The notes under the pieces are model-generated. The model saw only the letters and a program-made list of their open reading frames with translations. It did no database searches and had not been told where the DNA came from. Position numbers and translations under genes: made by a program. Positions 51,777-60,254 of a DNA stretch of 64,000 nucleotides are shown piece by piece. Position 1 is the stretch's first letter. The number at the start of each line of letters is the position of its first letter. Source of the DNA: an uncultured Allobosea sp. Lineage in GTDB: Bacteria; Pseudomonadota; Alphaproteobacteria; Rhizobiales; Beijerinckiaceae. The stretch is taken from positions 123,927 through 187,926 of the forward strand of contig NZ_CAMFJF010000004.1 in assembly GCF_945956895.1 (NCBI RefSeq), given 5' to 3'.

Positions 51777-53431
51777 TGCGTTTGCGGCGTTTCAGCACTG
51801 TCAGGGCGCGCCTGCTGGCTCTGCTGGTCGTGATCGCCATACCAATCGCCTGCGCCTCGGCCTTCACGGCTTACGCGACCTATCGGGCCGCGATCGTCGC
51901 GATCGAGGCGGCGCAGGCGCGTGCCGTCGATGATTTCGCGGTGCGCACCCGCGTCTGGTATCGCGGCATGTCGCGTGCCCTGCTCGCCTTCGGCACCACG
52001 GCGGGCGAACTCGGCCTCGACACGGCCGGCTGTCGCGATGCCGGCATCAAGGCGATGGAGCGGGCCGGCGGCTTCCGTGCCTTTCTGCTGCGCGGCGTGG
52101 ACGGCCATGTCTGCGCCGGGGCGCTCGATCCGGATCTGTCCGCCGAGAGGCTGGACGGCTTCGCAAGGCAGCTGGCGAGCCGGCCCGTCGTTGGGATGTG
52201 GAACGGCGCCGATCTCGGCCGGATGCGCTACGATCAGGTCACCGCGGGCGGGCGGCGCTACCTCGCCATCCTGGCATCGGATTTTCCCAACGCGGGTGGT
52301 CGCGGCTTGCAGCAGGCGTTGCTGCTCACGGCTCCCGATTTGCTCGAGAGTGTCTTCGATCTCGGCGAGGACGGCCAGGGCCTGAACGTCGCCCTGGTCG
52401 GGCGCGATACCGGCGTCATCGCCAGCCGCGGAGACGATCGCGACATGTCGTGGCTGCCGCGCACGGACCGGATTCCCGAGAAACACGCGCGCTGGACCGC
52501 ACCGAGCCGGGCCGGAGAGGATAACACCTACGCCGCCCGGATGGTCGCCGAGCCGGATTTCTACATCGTTGCGAGTTTCGACGATCGGCCGGCGGAGGCC
52601 GCACGGCTGCAATTCATCGCGCTGCTGCTTGCGCCGCTCCTCACCTTGGCCCTGCTCTGCCTCGTCTGCATGAGGGCGATCGAGAAGCACTGCCTGCGCT
52701 GGCTGCGTGGCATCGAGATGGCTGCGCGGTCGCGGACCTCCAGCAACCGGGTCAGGGCCTCGGTCGCCGACGGCATGCCCAGCGATATGCGCAGCGTCGC
52801 GGAGGCGTTCAACGGCATGGTCGAGGAGCAGGAGGTGCGCCAGCGCCGCCTCCAGACAGCGCTCGACGACAACCGTTTCCTCGTTCGCGAGCTGCATCAC
52901 CGGGTCAAGAACAGCCTCCAGGTCGTGCAAAGCTATATCGGGCTGAGCAAGCGCGACCATCGCGACGAGGCGCGGCTGGCGCTCGCCGATGCCGAATGCC
53001 GGGTGCATGTGCTCTCCGCTGCCTATCGTTTCACCCTTGCCGATGGCGAGATGCAGCCGGTCCGTGTCGACCTCTTCCTCGATGATGTCGTCACCATGAT
53101 CGCGAACCTGATCCGCAGCCGCGACCAATGGGTGACGAGCCGGATCGAGACCGCCGCGACGCTCTCGGTCGACAGGATCATCCCGCTCGGCTTTCTCGTC
53201 GCGGATGTCGCCTCGCGGGCCCTGCGCGGTACGCCGGGTGTCCGGATCGCGGTGGAGGTCGTGGATGTCGATGATTCAGCGATCGAGGTTGGCCTCGAAG
53301 CCGATCGTGAAATCCAGCACAGCGCCCCGCCACGGCTCTTCGCGGGTTTGCTCACCCAGGTCGAGGCGGTGCAGACGCAGGAGCCGCATGATCGCAGCCT
53401 TGGGCGCTGGCGGATCGCTCATGGCTCCTGA
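51776..53431 (+). CDS. PhyK-like sensor histidine kinase with degenerate ATPase domain
   Basis: A 551-residue membrane protein overlapping the ecfG stop by one base. Two spans (near 10-35, LLALLVVIAIPIACASAF, and near 280-303) enclose a periplasmic sensor, followed by a HAMP-like linker. The phosphoacceptor segment VRELHHRVKNSLQVVQSYIG is intact HisKA_2. In the next domain the N-box position reads IPLGFLVADVASRALRGTP where a working kinase has a NELVTNA-KHA pattern, and no DDGxG G1 box is present. The protein therefore probably cannot bind ATP in the normal way. It may act as a phosphotransfer hub or phosphatase for PhyR. Confidence 0.88.
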   Translation: MRLRRFSTVRARLLALLVVIAIPIACASAFTAYATYRAAIVAIEAAQARAVDDFAVRTRVWYRGMSRALLAFGTTAGELGLDTAGCRDAGIKAMERAGGFRAFLLRGVDGHVCAGALDPDLSAERLDGFARQLASRPVVGMWNGADLGRMRYDQVTAGGRRYLAILASDFPNAGGRGLQQALLLTAPDLLESVFDLGEDGQGLNVALVGRDTGVIASRGDDRDMSWLPRTDRIPEKHARWTAPSRAGEDNTYAARMVAEPDFYIVASFDDRPAEAARLQFIALLLAPLLTLALLCLVCMRAIEKHCLRWLRGIEMAARSRTSSNRVRASVADGMPSDMRSVAEAFNGMVEEQEVRQRRLQTALDDNRFLVRELHHRVKNSLQVVQSYIGLSKRDHRDEARLALADAECRVHVLSAAYRFTLADGEMQPVRVDLFLDDVVTMIANLIRSRDQWVTSRIETAATLSVDRIIPLGFLVADVASRALRGTPGVRIAVEVVDVDDSAIEVGLEADREIQHSAPPRLFAGLLTQVEAVQTQEPHDRSLGRWRIAHGS

Positions 53432-53493
53432 GGCCCGCGGGCTTCCCGAGAACGCTGTCGTGCCGGATCACGCGGAGGAATCCGATGCACAGC

Positions 53494-53590
53494 CGTCATT
53501 GCGAGCGTAGCGAAGCAATCCAGGGGACTGGGCCGAACCGCTCAGCCCAGTCCCCTGGATTGCTTCGTCGCTTCGCTCCTCGCAATGACG
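53494..53590. repeat. Palindromic intergenic repeat, family R2
   Basis: Same design as 2495-2593: GTCATTGCGAGC, then AAGCAATCCAGGGGACTGGG paired with CCCAGTCCCCTGGATTGCTT, ending GCAATGACG. The outer parts are near-identical between copies, while the inner stem varies with compensating changes on both sides. Confidence 0.88.
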
Positions 53591-53620
53591 GCCTTACGCC
53601 TCAGTCCGGTCGAGCATCGT

Positions 53621-53902
53621 TCAGCGAACGATATGCGTGACCGGCCCCTCGGCCATCGCCTGCTGCGAGGGCGAAGCGATGGCGCGCTTGGCGGCGCTGC
53701 GCGAGCGGTCGGAGCGGTCGACGGAGGCCAGATGCAGGCTGTCTGCATAGCCGGTCTCGCCCTTGGCGAGAGCAACGGATGTCGAGCTCTGGTCGGCCGG
53801 CATCTGGAGCCCGGCGCCGAGCGTCAGGCCCGTGACGGCCGCGCCCATGAGGCCGAAGAAGACGATGGCGCGCATAGCCGGCGCGAGGCTGGACTTGAGC
53901 AT
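53621..53902 (-). CDS. Small membrane-anchored or secreted protein (93 aa), general stress regulon candidate
   Basis: From the ATG at 53902 with GGAG 6 bp upstream. Residues 1-~30 form a signal peptide or anchor (MRAIVFFGLMGAAVTGLTLG); the rest is hydrophilic (LAKGETGYADSLHLASVDRS, AIASPSQQAMAEGPVTHIVR). No domain recognised; similar short proteins may be restricted to close relatives. The upstream EcfG promoter is exact, with its -10 50 bp before the start. The ORF-track lines 53601..54854 and 53621..54247 are read-throughs of the promoter region. Confidence 0.68.
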   Translation of the reverse strand: MLKSSLAPAMRAIVFFGLMGAAVTGLTLGAGLQMPADQSSTSVALAKGETGYADSLHLASVDRSDRSRSAAKRAIASPSQQAMAEGPVTHIVR

Positions 53903-53952
53903 GGATGTCTCCGCGGGCTGGCCGGCCGATTTGGCCGGCTGTCGCAATGGAA

Positions 53953-53978
53953 AACGCTCGAAAGCCCGTTTCGGTTCC
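53953..53978 (-). promoter_or_regulatory. EcfG-type promoter (GGAAC-N17-CGTT) of the 93-aa gene
   Basis: On the minus strand GGAAC (53978-53974) and CGTT (53956-53953) with a 17-bp spacer (GGAACC-N16-CGTTTT). The -10 is 50 bp before the ATG at 53902. Confidence 0.8.
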
Positions 53979-54014
53979 CCTCCCGGCACGCGGGCCGAGT
54001 CTCTCCTGTCGCTC

Positions 54015-54040
54015 CGGAACGCGGAGCGCCTCGACCGCGT
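54015..54040 (+). promoter_or_regulatory. EcfG-type promoter (GGAAC-N17-CGTT) of the Crp/Fnr gene
   Basis: GGAAC at 54015-54019 and CGTT at 54037-54040 with a 17-bp spacer. The -10 ends 49 bp before the ATG at 54090. It is back-to-back with the promoter of the divergent 93-aa gene. Confidence 0.72.
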
Positions 54041-54089
54041 TGTCCCCCGAGCCGGGTCTCGGCCGGCGCCAGGGGGATTGAATTCGATC

Positions 54090-54845
54090 ATGAACATCGC
54101 CAGTCGGCCGGGACGTCTCGGCACGCCATGCCTCGCCTGTCCCTTGCGGCTGAAACCTGCCTTCCGGGACAAGAGCGATGATGAAATCCGTTTCATCCAG
54201 ACGATGAAGGCCGACCATCGGTTCGTGCGGGCCGGCATGGACATCATCCATCCCGGGCAGGAGGATGCGGAGCTCTACACGCTCTTCTCGGGCTGGGCCT
54301 TCCGCTACAAATCCTTGCCGGACGGGCGGCGCCAGATCCTCAACTTCCTCTTGCCGGGTGATCTCGTCGGCCTGCAGGCGTCGCTGCTCAGTGCCGCCGA
54401 GCACGGGATCGAGGCGCTGACCGATGTCGAGCTCTGCGTCTTCCCGCGCAAGCGCCTCTGGGACCTCTTCGTGGGGATGCCGACGCTGGCCTACGAAGTC
54501 TCCTGGCTGGGCTCGCGCGAGGAATGCATGGTCGACGACAATCTCACCTCGGTCGGGCAGCGCAATGCCGGCGAGCGCATCGCCGCGCTGATCATCGCGC
54601 TCTATCACCGGGCCGATGCGCTCGGGCTCGTCACCAATGGCAGCTTCGCCTTCCCGCTTTCGCAGCAGCAGATCGCCGATGCGCTCGGCCTCTCGCTCGT
54701 CCACACCAGCAAGACCTGGTCGCGATTGCGCCGGGAAGGACTGTTCTCGCTCGCGGCAGGCAGGCTCACCCTGCTGAATCCGCGCCTGACGGCACGGATG
54801 GCCGCTGCCTACGAGCAGATCACGGCGCCGCGGCCGCTGATCTGA
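54090..54845 (+). CDS. Crp/Fnr family transcriptional regulator
   Basis: A 251-residue regulator from the ATG at 54090. The N-terminus has two cysteines (GTPCLACPLR). The cyclic-nucleotide-binding-like barrel covers ~35-150 (HPGQEDAELYTLFSGWAFRY, LLPGDLVGLQASLL). The winged-helix domain includes FAFPLSQQQIADALGLSLVH and TSKTWSRLRREGLF. The two Cys are too few for an FNR [4Fe-4S] site. It belongs to the FixK-neighbour Crp group common in Rhizobiales. An exact EcfG promoter upstream suggests it relays the stress signal to a second tier of genes. Confidence 0.9.
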   Translation: MNIASRPGRLGTPCLACPLRLKPAFRDKSDDEIRFIQTMKADHRFVRAGMDIIHPGQEDAELYTLFSGWAFRYKSLPDGRRQILNFLLPGDLVGLQASLLSAAEHGIEALTDVELCVFPRKRLWDLFVGMPTLAYEVSWLGSREECMVDDNLTSVGQRNAGERIAALIIALYHRADALGLVTNGSFAFPLSQQQIADALGLSLVHTSKTWSRLRREGLFSLAAGRLTLLNPRLTARMAAAYEQITAPRPLI

Positions 54846-54967
54846 TGGCTCCATTTGCGTCGGAGTTGATTAAAGGCTTGGCGACAGCCTGCTCTTGACC
54901 CCATATGCCGCGCAGGTAACGTTGATTTGCGTCAGACGCGTCGTCTCTGCGGCGTTCAAGGGGTGTC

Positions 54968-55762
54968 ATGTCTTCGACGATTCGCCATCGCCCACCGCGT
55001 ACCGCTTCGCTGGCGGCCCGTCTCGGGCAGTCCCGCGTCGCGACGCGGATCGAGGGCGAGATGCGCGTCACCGCCGCCGATCTCGTCGATCGCGTGGCCG
55101 AGGCGAAGCTGAAGGTCGCAGCCGTCCGCTACAAGGTCGAGGGCGAGGTCCGCAGCACGGCGGAGAAGCTCAAGAGCCGCGTCAGCGAGGCCAAGGCGAA
55201 GCTGGGCGACGAGGCGCGCTTCATCAAGTCCTGGATCGACGATCCCCGCCGCACCGGCTCGGTCACGCCGTCGAGCCCCGCGCTCGCGCGGCGCATGGCG
55301 TCTTTCGTCGATCCCGAACAGCCCGGTCCGGTGATCGAGATCGGTCCCGGCACCGGCCCGGTCACCGAAGCGCTGATCGAGCGCGGCATCGACGAGAGCC
55401 GGTTGATTCTCGTCGAGTACAGTCCCGAGTTCTGCGAATTGCTGCGCAAGCGCTTCCCGCAGGCGACGGTGGTGCAGGGCGATGCCTACGCCCTGTCGCA
55501 GACGCTTTCCGGCCACCTCCGGGAAAAGGCGATCGCGCTGGTCTCGAGCCTGCCCTTGTTCAACCGTCCGCCGGCAACCCGCTCGGCGCTGGCGCGCGAG
55601 GCTTTTCCGTTGCTGGTCGACGGCGCGCCCTTCATCCAGTTCACCTATTCGGTGATCTCGCCGATCCCCCGGAAGGGCTCCGGCCTCAAGGCCTTCGTGT
55701 CCGACTGGGTGCTGCGCAACATCCCACCGGCGCGAGTCTGGGTTTACCGTCAAATTCGTTGA
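54968..55762 (+). CDS. SAM-dependent methyltransferase, PmtA-like (phospholipid N-methyltransferase / rRNA adenine dimethylase-related)
   Basis: A 264-residue protein. The first ~85 residues are a charged helix (DLVDRVAEAKLKVAAVRYKV, EKLKSRVSEAKAKLGDE). Then comes the PmtA-type domain: FIKSWIDDPRRTGSVTPSSP, SAM motif VIEIGPGTGPVTEALIERG, LILVEYSPEFCELLRKRFP and LVSSLPLFNRPPATRSALA. Rhizobial PmtA converts phosphatidylethanolamine toward phosphatidylcholine but is about 200 residues and lacks the helical leader. Substrate is therefore unsure; membrane association by the leader is possible. No EcfG motif upstream. Confidence 0.82.
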   Translation: MSSTIRHRPPRTASLAARLGQSRVATRIEGEMRVTAADLVDRVAEAKLKVAAVRYKVEGEVRSTAEKLKSRVSEAKAKLGDEARFIKSWIDDPRRTGSVTPSSPALARRMASFVDPEQPGPVIEIGPGTGPVTEALIERGIDESRLILVEYSPEFCELLRKRFPQATVVQGDAYALSQTLSGHLREKAIALVSSLPLFNRPPATRSALAREAFPLLVDGAPFIQFTYSVISPIPRKGSGLKAFVSDWVLRNIPPARVWVYRQIR

Positions 55763-55906
55763 TTTTCGGCAGGTTGACGTATCGGCGCCGTCGATGCCCG
55801 GCGAATTATCCGGCTTTCCACACGGAATCGTAAGACCTCGTTGTTAGGCAGCGCTCGCGACCGGGTGCCCGCTGGCCTGTTCGCCAGCGAGGAGCCGGAA
55901 CAGCCG

Positions 55907-57100
55907 ATGAGTGCCGCAACCCTCCGTTACAGTTTGCCGCGTCGGCGTCTGACGCGTTGGCTGGCGGATGCCGGGCTGGACGTGCCGCCGGAAATCCGGG
56001 TCGCGCTGATCGGCAGCCTCTACGGCACGCTGCCGATCTTTGCCGGCGGCGTGATCAACTCGCTCGCGGTCTCCTTCCTGATCGCCTGGCGCATCCCGAC
56101 CCTGCCTTTCATGCTGTGGTGCGCCTTCGAACTGCTCTGCTGCAGCATCCGCCTCGTCGTGCTGATCCACGCCCGCCGCCGGGCCGCGCGCGGCAGCTCC
56201 ACCCCGACCGACCTCTACCTGCTGCTTGGCGTCGCCTGGGCGGCCGGCATCGGGGCCGGCACCTTCCTCAGCCTGACCAGCGGCGATTGGGTCGCGGCGG
56301 CACTGGCTTGCCTCTCGGCGGCCGCGATGGTCGGCGGCATCTGCTTTCGCAATTTCGCGGCGCCGCGCATGGCCGGCGTGATGATCGGGCTGACGCTCGG
56401 GCCTTGCGTGCTCGCGGCACCTTTCTTGTCCGAGCCGATCATGATGATCACCTTCATGCAGATTCCATTCTACCTCTTCAGCATGACGGCCGCCGCCTAC
56501 AAGCTGAACGCCATGCTGATCTCGACCATGCGGGCCGAGCGCGAGAACGCCTTCCATGCGCGGCACGACATGCTCACCGGCCTCTCGAACCGGACCGGCC
56601 TGGCGAAGGCCTTCGCCGCCCGCTTCGAGAGCGAAGCCGCGCCCCGCGGGCTCGCGCTGGTCTATCTCGACCTCGACGGCTTCAAGGCGGTCAACGACAA
56701 TTACGGACATATGGCAGGCGATGCCTTGCTCCAGCTCGTCGCCGAGCGCTTGCGCGGTCTCGTCCGCAGCTCCGACATCGCTGCACGCATCGGCGGAGAC
56801 GAGTTCGTCGTGCTCTCCGAGCAGACCGAGCGGACGCAGCTCCAGCGCTTCGGCGAGCGCATCGTGCGCGAGATCTCGGAACCCTATGAGCTCGACAGCG
56901 GGCACCAGCTCAACATCGGCGCCTCCGTCGGCATCGCGTTGGCCCCCGAGCATGGTCGCGACATGAACAGCCTGATGACGGCGGCCGATGCCGCGCTCTA
57001 CCAGGCGAAATCGCGCGGCAAATCACTCTGTGTCATCGCCGGCCAGCGCTCGGTTCTGGATGCGCGTGCTTCAGCCGGGCGCCATCCACGCTTGCAGTAA
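55907..57100 (+). CDS. Diguanylate cyclase (GGDEF domain) with N-terminal membrane sensor
   Basis: A 397-residue protein from the ATG at 55907. The N-terminal ~200 residues contain about five to six membrane spans (GVINSLAVSFLIAWRIPTLP, LYLLLGVAWAAGIGAGTFL, MAGVMIGLTLGPCVLAAPFL). The GGDEF domain follows at ~220-380 with HDMLTGLSNRTGLAKAF, LVYLDLDGFKAVNDNYGHMA and the active site ARIGGDEFVVLSEQTE. It should make c-di-GMP from two GTP. No EAL domain is present. An RxxD inhibitory site is not evident upstream of GGDEF. Confidence 0.93.
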   Translation: MSAATLRYSLPRRRLTRWLADAGLDVPPEIRVALIGSLYGTLPIFAGGVINSLAVSFLIAWRIPTLPFMLWCAFELLCCSIRLVVLIHARRRAARGSSTPTDLYLLLGVAWAAGIGAGTFLSLTSGDWVAAALACLSAAAMVGGICFRNFAAPRMAGVMIGLTLGPCVLAAPFLSEPIMMITFMQIPFYLFSMTAAAYKLNAMLISTMRAERENAFHARHDMLTGLSNRTGLAKAFAARFESEAAPRGLALVYLDLDGFKAVNDNYGHMAGDALLQLVAERLRGLVRSSDIAARIGGDEFVVLSEQTERTQLQRFGERIVREISEPYELDSGHQLNIGASVGIALAPEHGRDMNSLMTAADAALYQAKSRGKSLCVIAGQRSVLDARASAGRHPRLQ

Positions 57101-57183
57101 GGCGATGATTCCCGCAGCGGCTTGACCGGGGACGGCCGCTCGGGCTTGGTTTGCGCCTCTTCGAGAGCAGCCGGGGCGCGAGC

Positions 57184-58113
57184 GTGACGGATATCGGGCG
57201 GCTGGTCCGCGACATCGCCGACGAGATGCGCGGCGCCGAGGAGCGCGGCGAGGTCGCGACCTATATCCCGCCGCTTGCCCGCATCGATCCCCGCCAGTTC
57301 GGACTCTGCGTCGTGATGGCCGATGGCGAGGTTCACGCGTCTGGCGACAGCGAGGAGCCCTTCTCGATCCAGAGCGTCTCGAAGGTTTTCGCGCTGACGC
57401 AGGCGCTCGGCAAGGTCGGCGACACGCTCTGGCGCCGGGTCGGGCGCGAGCCCTCGGGCACGCCGTTCAACTCGATCGTCCAGCTCGAGCGCGAGCAGGG
57501 CGTGCCGCGCAATCCCTTCATCAATGCCGGCGCCCTGGTCGTTGCCGATATCAACCTCGCCGGCCATGAGCCGCGCGTCGCCATCGGCGAGTTGCTCCGC
57601 TTCATGCGCTATCTCGCCGATGACGACACCATCATCATCGACGACGCCGTGGCGCGCGCCGAGCAGGCGACCGGTTTCCGCAATATCGCGCTGGCCAATT
57701 ATATGAAGGCCTTCGGCAACATTACCCATCCGCCGGAACTGACGCTCGGCGTCTATTTCCACCAATGCGCCATCGCGATGACGTGCCGCCAGCTCGCGAT
57801 GGCCGGGCGCTTCCTGATGCATGGCGGCTTCTACGAGCCCGGCGGGCCGCGCGTCGTCTCAGGGCAACGGGCGCGCCGCATCAACGCGCTGATGCTGACC
57901 TGCGGCCATTACGACGCCTCGGGCGATTTCGCCTTCCGCGTCGGCCTGCCCGGCAAGTCCGGCGTCGGCGGCGGCATCCTCGCGATCGCGCCGGGCAAGG
58001 CCGCGATCGCGGTCTGGTCGCCCGGCCTCAACGCCAACGGCAATTCCCTGCTCGGCACGTTGGCGCTGGAGCGCCTGACCGAGGCGACGGGCTGGTCGGT
58101 CTTCGCGCGGTAG
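57184..58113 (+). CDS. glsA: Glutaminase
   Basis: About 309 residues from the GTG at 57184; a TTG at 57151 would give 320. The family average (about 308) favours the GTG. Serine-dependent beta-lactamase-like glutaminase motifs are [16 protein letters not shown] (catalytic S-x-x-K), [35 protein letters not shown] and [20 protein letters not shown]. It hydrolyses glutamine to glutamate and ammonia, and in bacteria aids acid resistance. It follows the diguanylate cyclase gene by 83 bp on the same strand but appears independent. Confidence 0.95.
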   Translation: MTDIGRLVRDIADEMRGAEERGEVATYIPPLARIDPRQFGLCVVMADGEVHASGDSEEPFSIQSVSKVFALTQALGKVGDTLWRRVGREPSGTPFNSIVQLEREQGVPRNPFINAGALVVADINLAGHEPRVAIGELLRFMRYLADDDTIIIDDAVARAEQATGFRNIALANYMKAFGNITHPPELTLGVYFHQCAIAMTCRQLAMAGRFLMHGGFYEPGGPRVVSGQRARRINALMLTCGHYDASGDFAFRVGLPGKSGVGGGILAIAPGKAAIAVWSPGLNANGNSLLGTLALERLTEATGWSVFAR

Positions 58114-58123
58114 AGAGAAGGCG

Positions 58124-58227
58124 CGTCATGCTCGGGCTTGACCCGAGCATCTCAGGACGCGGAGGTCCTGGGGCCTCTTCCTGATGGAGCTTCTCGGGTC
58201 TGCGCTTCGCTTCGCCCGAGAATGACG
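58124..58227. repeat. Palindromic intergenic repeat, family R1
   Basis: Begins CGTCATGCTCGGGCTTGACC and ends CGCCCGAGAATGACG. The inner stem (CAGGACGCGGAGGTCCTG) is short. It lies between the convergent glutaminase and ABC-F genes. Confidence 0.8.
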
Positions 58228-58240
58228 GCCTGGTTTCAGC

Positions 58241-59863
58241 TCAGCTCCGCAATCCCGGCGCTTCCTGCCCGGTGCGGGCGACGTATTCGGTGTAGCCGCC
58301 GCCATAGGCATGGACGCCGTCCGGCGTCAGCTCCAGCAGGCGGTTGGAGAGCGCGGCAAGGAAATGCCGGTCGTGGCTGACGAAGAGCATCGTGCCCTCG
58401 TAGTTCGAGAGCGCGGTGATCAGCATCTCCTTGGTGGCGATGTCCAGGTGGTTGGTCGGCTCGTCCAGAACCAGGAAATTCGGCGGATCGTAGAGCATCA
58501 TCGCCATGACGAGACGCGCCTTCTCGCCGCCCGAGAGCACGCGGCAGCGCTTCTCGACATCGTCGCCGGAGAAGCCGAAGCAGCCGGCGAGCGAGCGCAG
58601 CGAACCCTGTCCGGCCTGCGGGAAACGGTCCTCCAGCGCCTCGAACACGGTGCGCTCGCCGTCGAGCACTTCCATGGCATGCTGGGCGAAATAGCCGAGC
58701 TTGACGCTGGCGCCGATATTGACCGTGCCGGTATCGGCCTCGGTCGTTCCAGTGACGAGCTTCAGCAGCGTCGACTTGCCGGCGCCGTTGACGCCGAGCA
58801 CGCACCAGCGCTCCTTGCGCTGGATCTGGAAGTTCAGCCCGTCATAGATGCTGCGGCTGCCATAGGCCTTGCCGACATTCTTGAGGCTGACGACGTCGTC
58901 GCCCGAGCGCGGCGCCGGCTGGAACTCGAAGGCGACGCTCTGGCGCCGGCGCGGCGGCTCGACACGGTCGATCTTCTCCAGCTTCTTGACCCGGCTCTGC
59001 ACCTGCGCGGCATGCGAAGCGCGCGCCTTGAAGCGCTCGATGAAGGCGATTTCCTTGGCGAGCATCGCCTGCTGGCGCTCGAACTGCGCCTGCATCTGCT
59101 TCTCAGCCAGCGCGCGCTGCTGCTGGTAGAACTCATAGTCGCCGGAATAGCTGGTCAGTGCGCCGCCATCGATCTCGATGATCTTGCCGACGATGCGGTT
59201 CATGAACTCGCGATCATGCGAGGTCATCAGCACGGCGCCGTCATAGTTCTTGAGGAAGGATTCCAGCCAGATCAGGCTTTCGAGGTCGAGATGGTTCGAC
59301 GGTTCGTCGAGCAGCATCGCGTCGGGGCGCATCAAGAGGATGCGAGCGAGCGCGACGCGCATCTTCCAGCCGCCGGAGAGGCCGCCGACATCGCCCTCCA
59401 TCATCTCCTCGCTGAAGCCCAGCCCCGCAAGCACCTCCCGCGCGCGACCGTCGAGCGCATAGCCGTCGAGCTCCTCGAACCGGCCCTGCACCTCGCCATA
59501 GCGGGCGATGATCTCCTCCATCTCGTCGGCCCGGTCGGGATCGACCATGGCGGCTTCGAGCGCGGCGAGCTCGGCTGCGACCGTGCTGACCGGGCCTGCA
59601 CCATCCATCACCTCGGCGACGGCGCTGCGTCCGGCCATCTCGCCGACATCCTGGCTGAAATAGCCGATGGTGATGCCGCGATCGGTCGAGACCACGCCTT
59701 CGTCGGGCGCTTCCTCGCCGGTGATCATCCGGAACAGCGTGGTCTTGCCGGCGCCGTTCGGCCCGACCAGCCCGACCTTCTCGCCCTTCAGCAGCCCTGC
59801 CGAGGCCTCGATGAAGACGATCTGCTTTCCGTTCTGCTTGCTGATGTTCTCGAGGCGGATCAT
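58241..59863 (-). CDS. ABC-F family ATP-binding protein
   Basis: A 540-residue protein from the ATG at 59863 (MIRLENISKQNGKQIVFIEA). It has two ABC domains without membrane spans: Walker A VGLVGPNGAGKTT and VLGVNGAGKSTLLKLV, signatures GLSGGWKMRVALARILLMRP and LSGGEKARLVMAMMLYDPPN, and Walker B LLDEPSNHLDLESLIW and VLDEPTNHLDIATKEM. The interdomain linker (QQQRALAEKQMQAQFERQQA) is the P-site interaction motif region of ABC-F proteins. These act on the ribosome to relieve stalls and are not transporters. Single gene. Confidence 0.95.
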   Translation of the reverse strand: MIRLENISKQNGKQIVFIEASAGLLKGEKVGLVGPNGAGKTTLFRMITGEEAPDEGVVSTDRGITIGYFSQDVGEMAGRSAVAEVMDGAGPVSTVAAELAALEAAMVDPDRADEMEEIIARYGEVQGRFEELDGYALDGRAREVLAGLGFSEEMMEGDVGGLSGGWKMRVALARILLMRPDAMLLDEPSNHLDLESLIWLESFLKNYDGAVLMTSHDREFMNRIVGKIIEIDGGALTSYSGDYEFYQQQRALAEKQMQAQFERQQAMLAKEIAFIERFKARASHAAQVQSRVKKLEKIDRVEPPRRRQSVAFEFQPAPRSGDDVVSLKNVGKAYGSRSIYDGLNFQIQRKERWCVLGVNGAGKSTLLKLVTGTTEADTGTVNIGASVKLGYFAQHAMEVLDGERTVFEALEDRFPQAGQGSLRSLAGCFGFSGDDVEKRCRVLSGGEKARLVMAMMLYDPPNFLVLDEPTNHLDIATKEMLITALSNYEGTMLFVSHDRHFLAALSNRLLELTPDGVHAYGGGYTEYVARTGQEAPGLRS

Positions 59864-59930
59864 GGAAATGGGGAACCTTGGCAGGGGATCGTCCATCACC
59901 GGCATCGACCGGTGATGGACGGAACCGCGC

Positions 59931-60026
59931 CGTCATCCCGGGCTTGACCCGGGATCCATCGAAGGGCGCTGGAGCTCGACGATGGATCCCGGATCTCCGC
60001 GGCTTCGCCGCTCGTCCGGGATGACG
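59931..60026. repeat. Palindromic intergenic repeat, family R1
   Basis: Begins CGTCATCCCGGGCTTGACCC and ends CTCGTCCGGGATGACG, with inner GGGATCCATCG / CGATGGATCCC arms. Very close to the copy at 404-493. Confidence 0.85.
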
Positions 60027-60098
60027 GGGTGATGGATGAAGTGACTGCAGAGCGCTCTAAGCGATGAACGCGGCGGGGGGAAGGCCAGGGGCTGGCTG

Positions 60099-60254
60099 TC
60101 AGGCTGAAATCGCGGCGCTGCGGGCATTGGCGGCGCTGAGGAGATCGGCAGCTGCCAGCGCAATCTGCAACCCGCGCTGCCCGCCATTGACATAGACCAG
60201 CGCCTCGGAAGAGGCCGGCTCGTCCACGATCGCCGGCAGTTTGCGCTTCTGGCC
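60099..60254 (-). pseudogene. YbaK/EbsC-type aminoacyl-tRNA deacylase, C-terminal remnant
   Basis: The 51 residues before the stop at 60099 read GQKRKLPAIVDEPASSEALV and YVNGGQRGLQIALAAADLLS, the end of the YbaK/EbsC family (GQKxxLP...VDE...GGxRGLxIxLxxxDL). The reading frame has no start of its own: at 60254/60255 it meets the end of an IS3-family element, and beyond that there is no YbaK sequence in the window. The ~110 N-terminal residues are lost. The working enzyme would have hydrolysed mischarged Cys- or Ala-tRNA(Pro). Confidence 0.78.
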
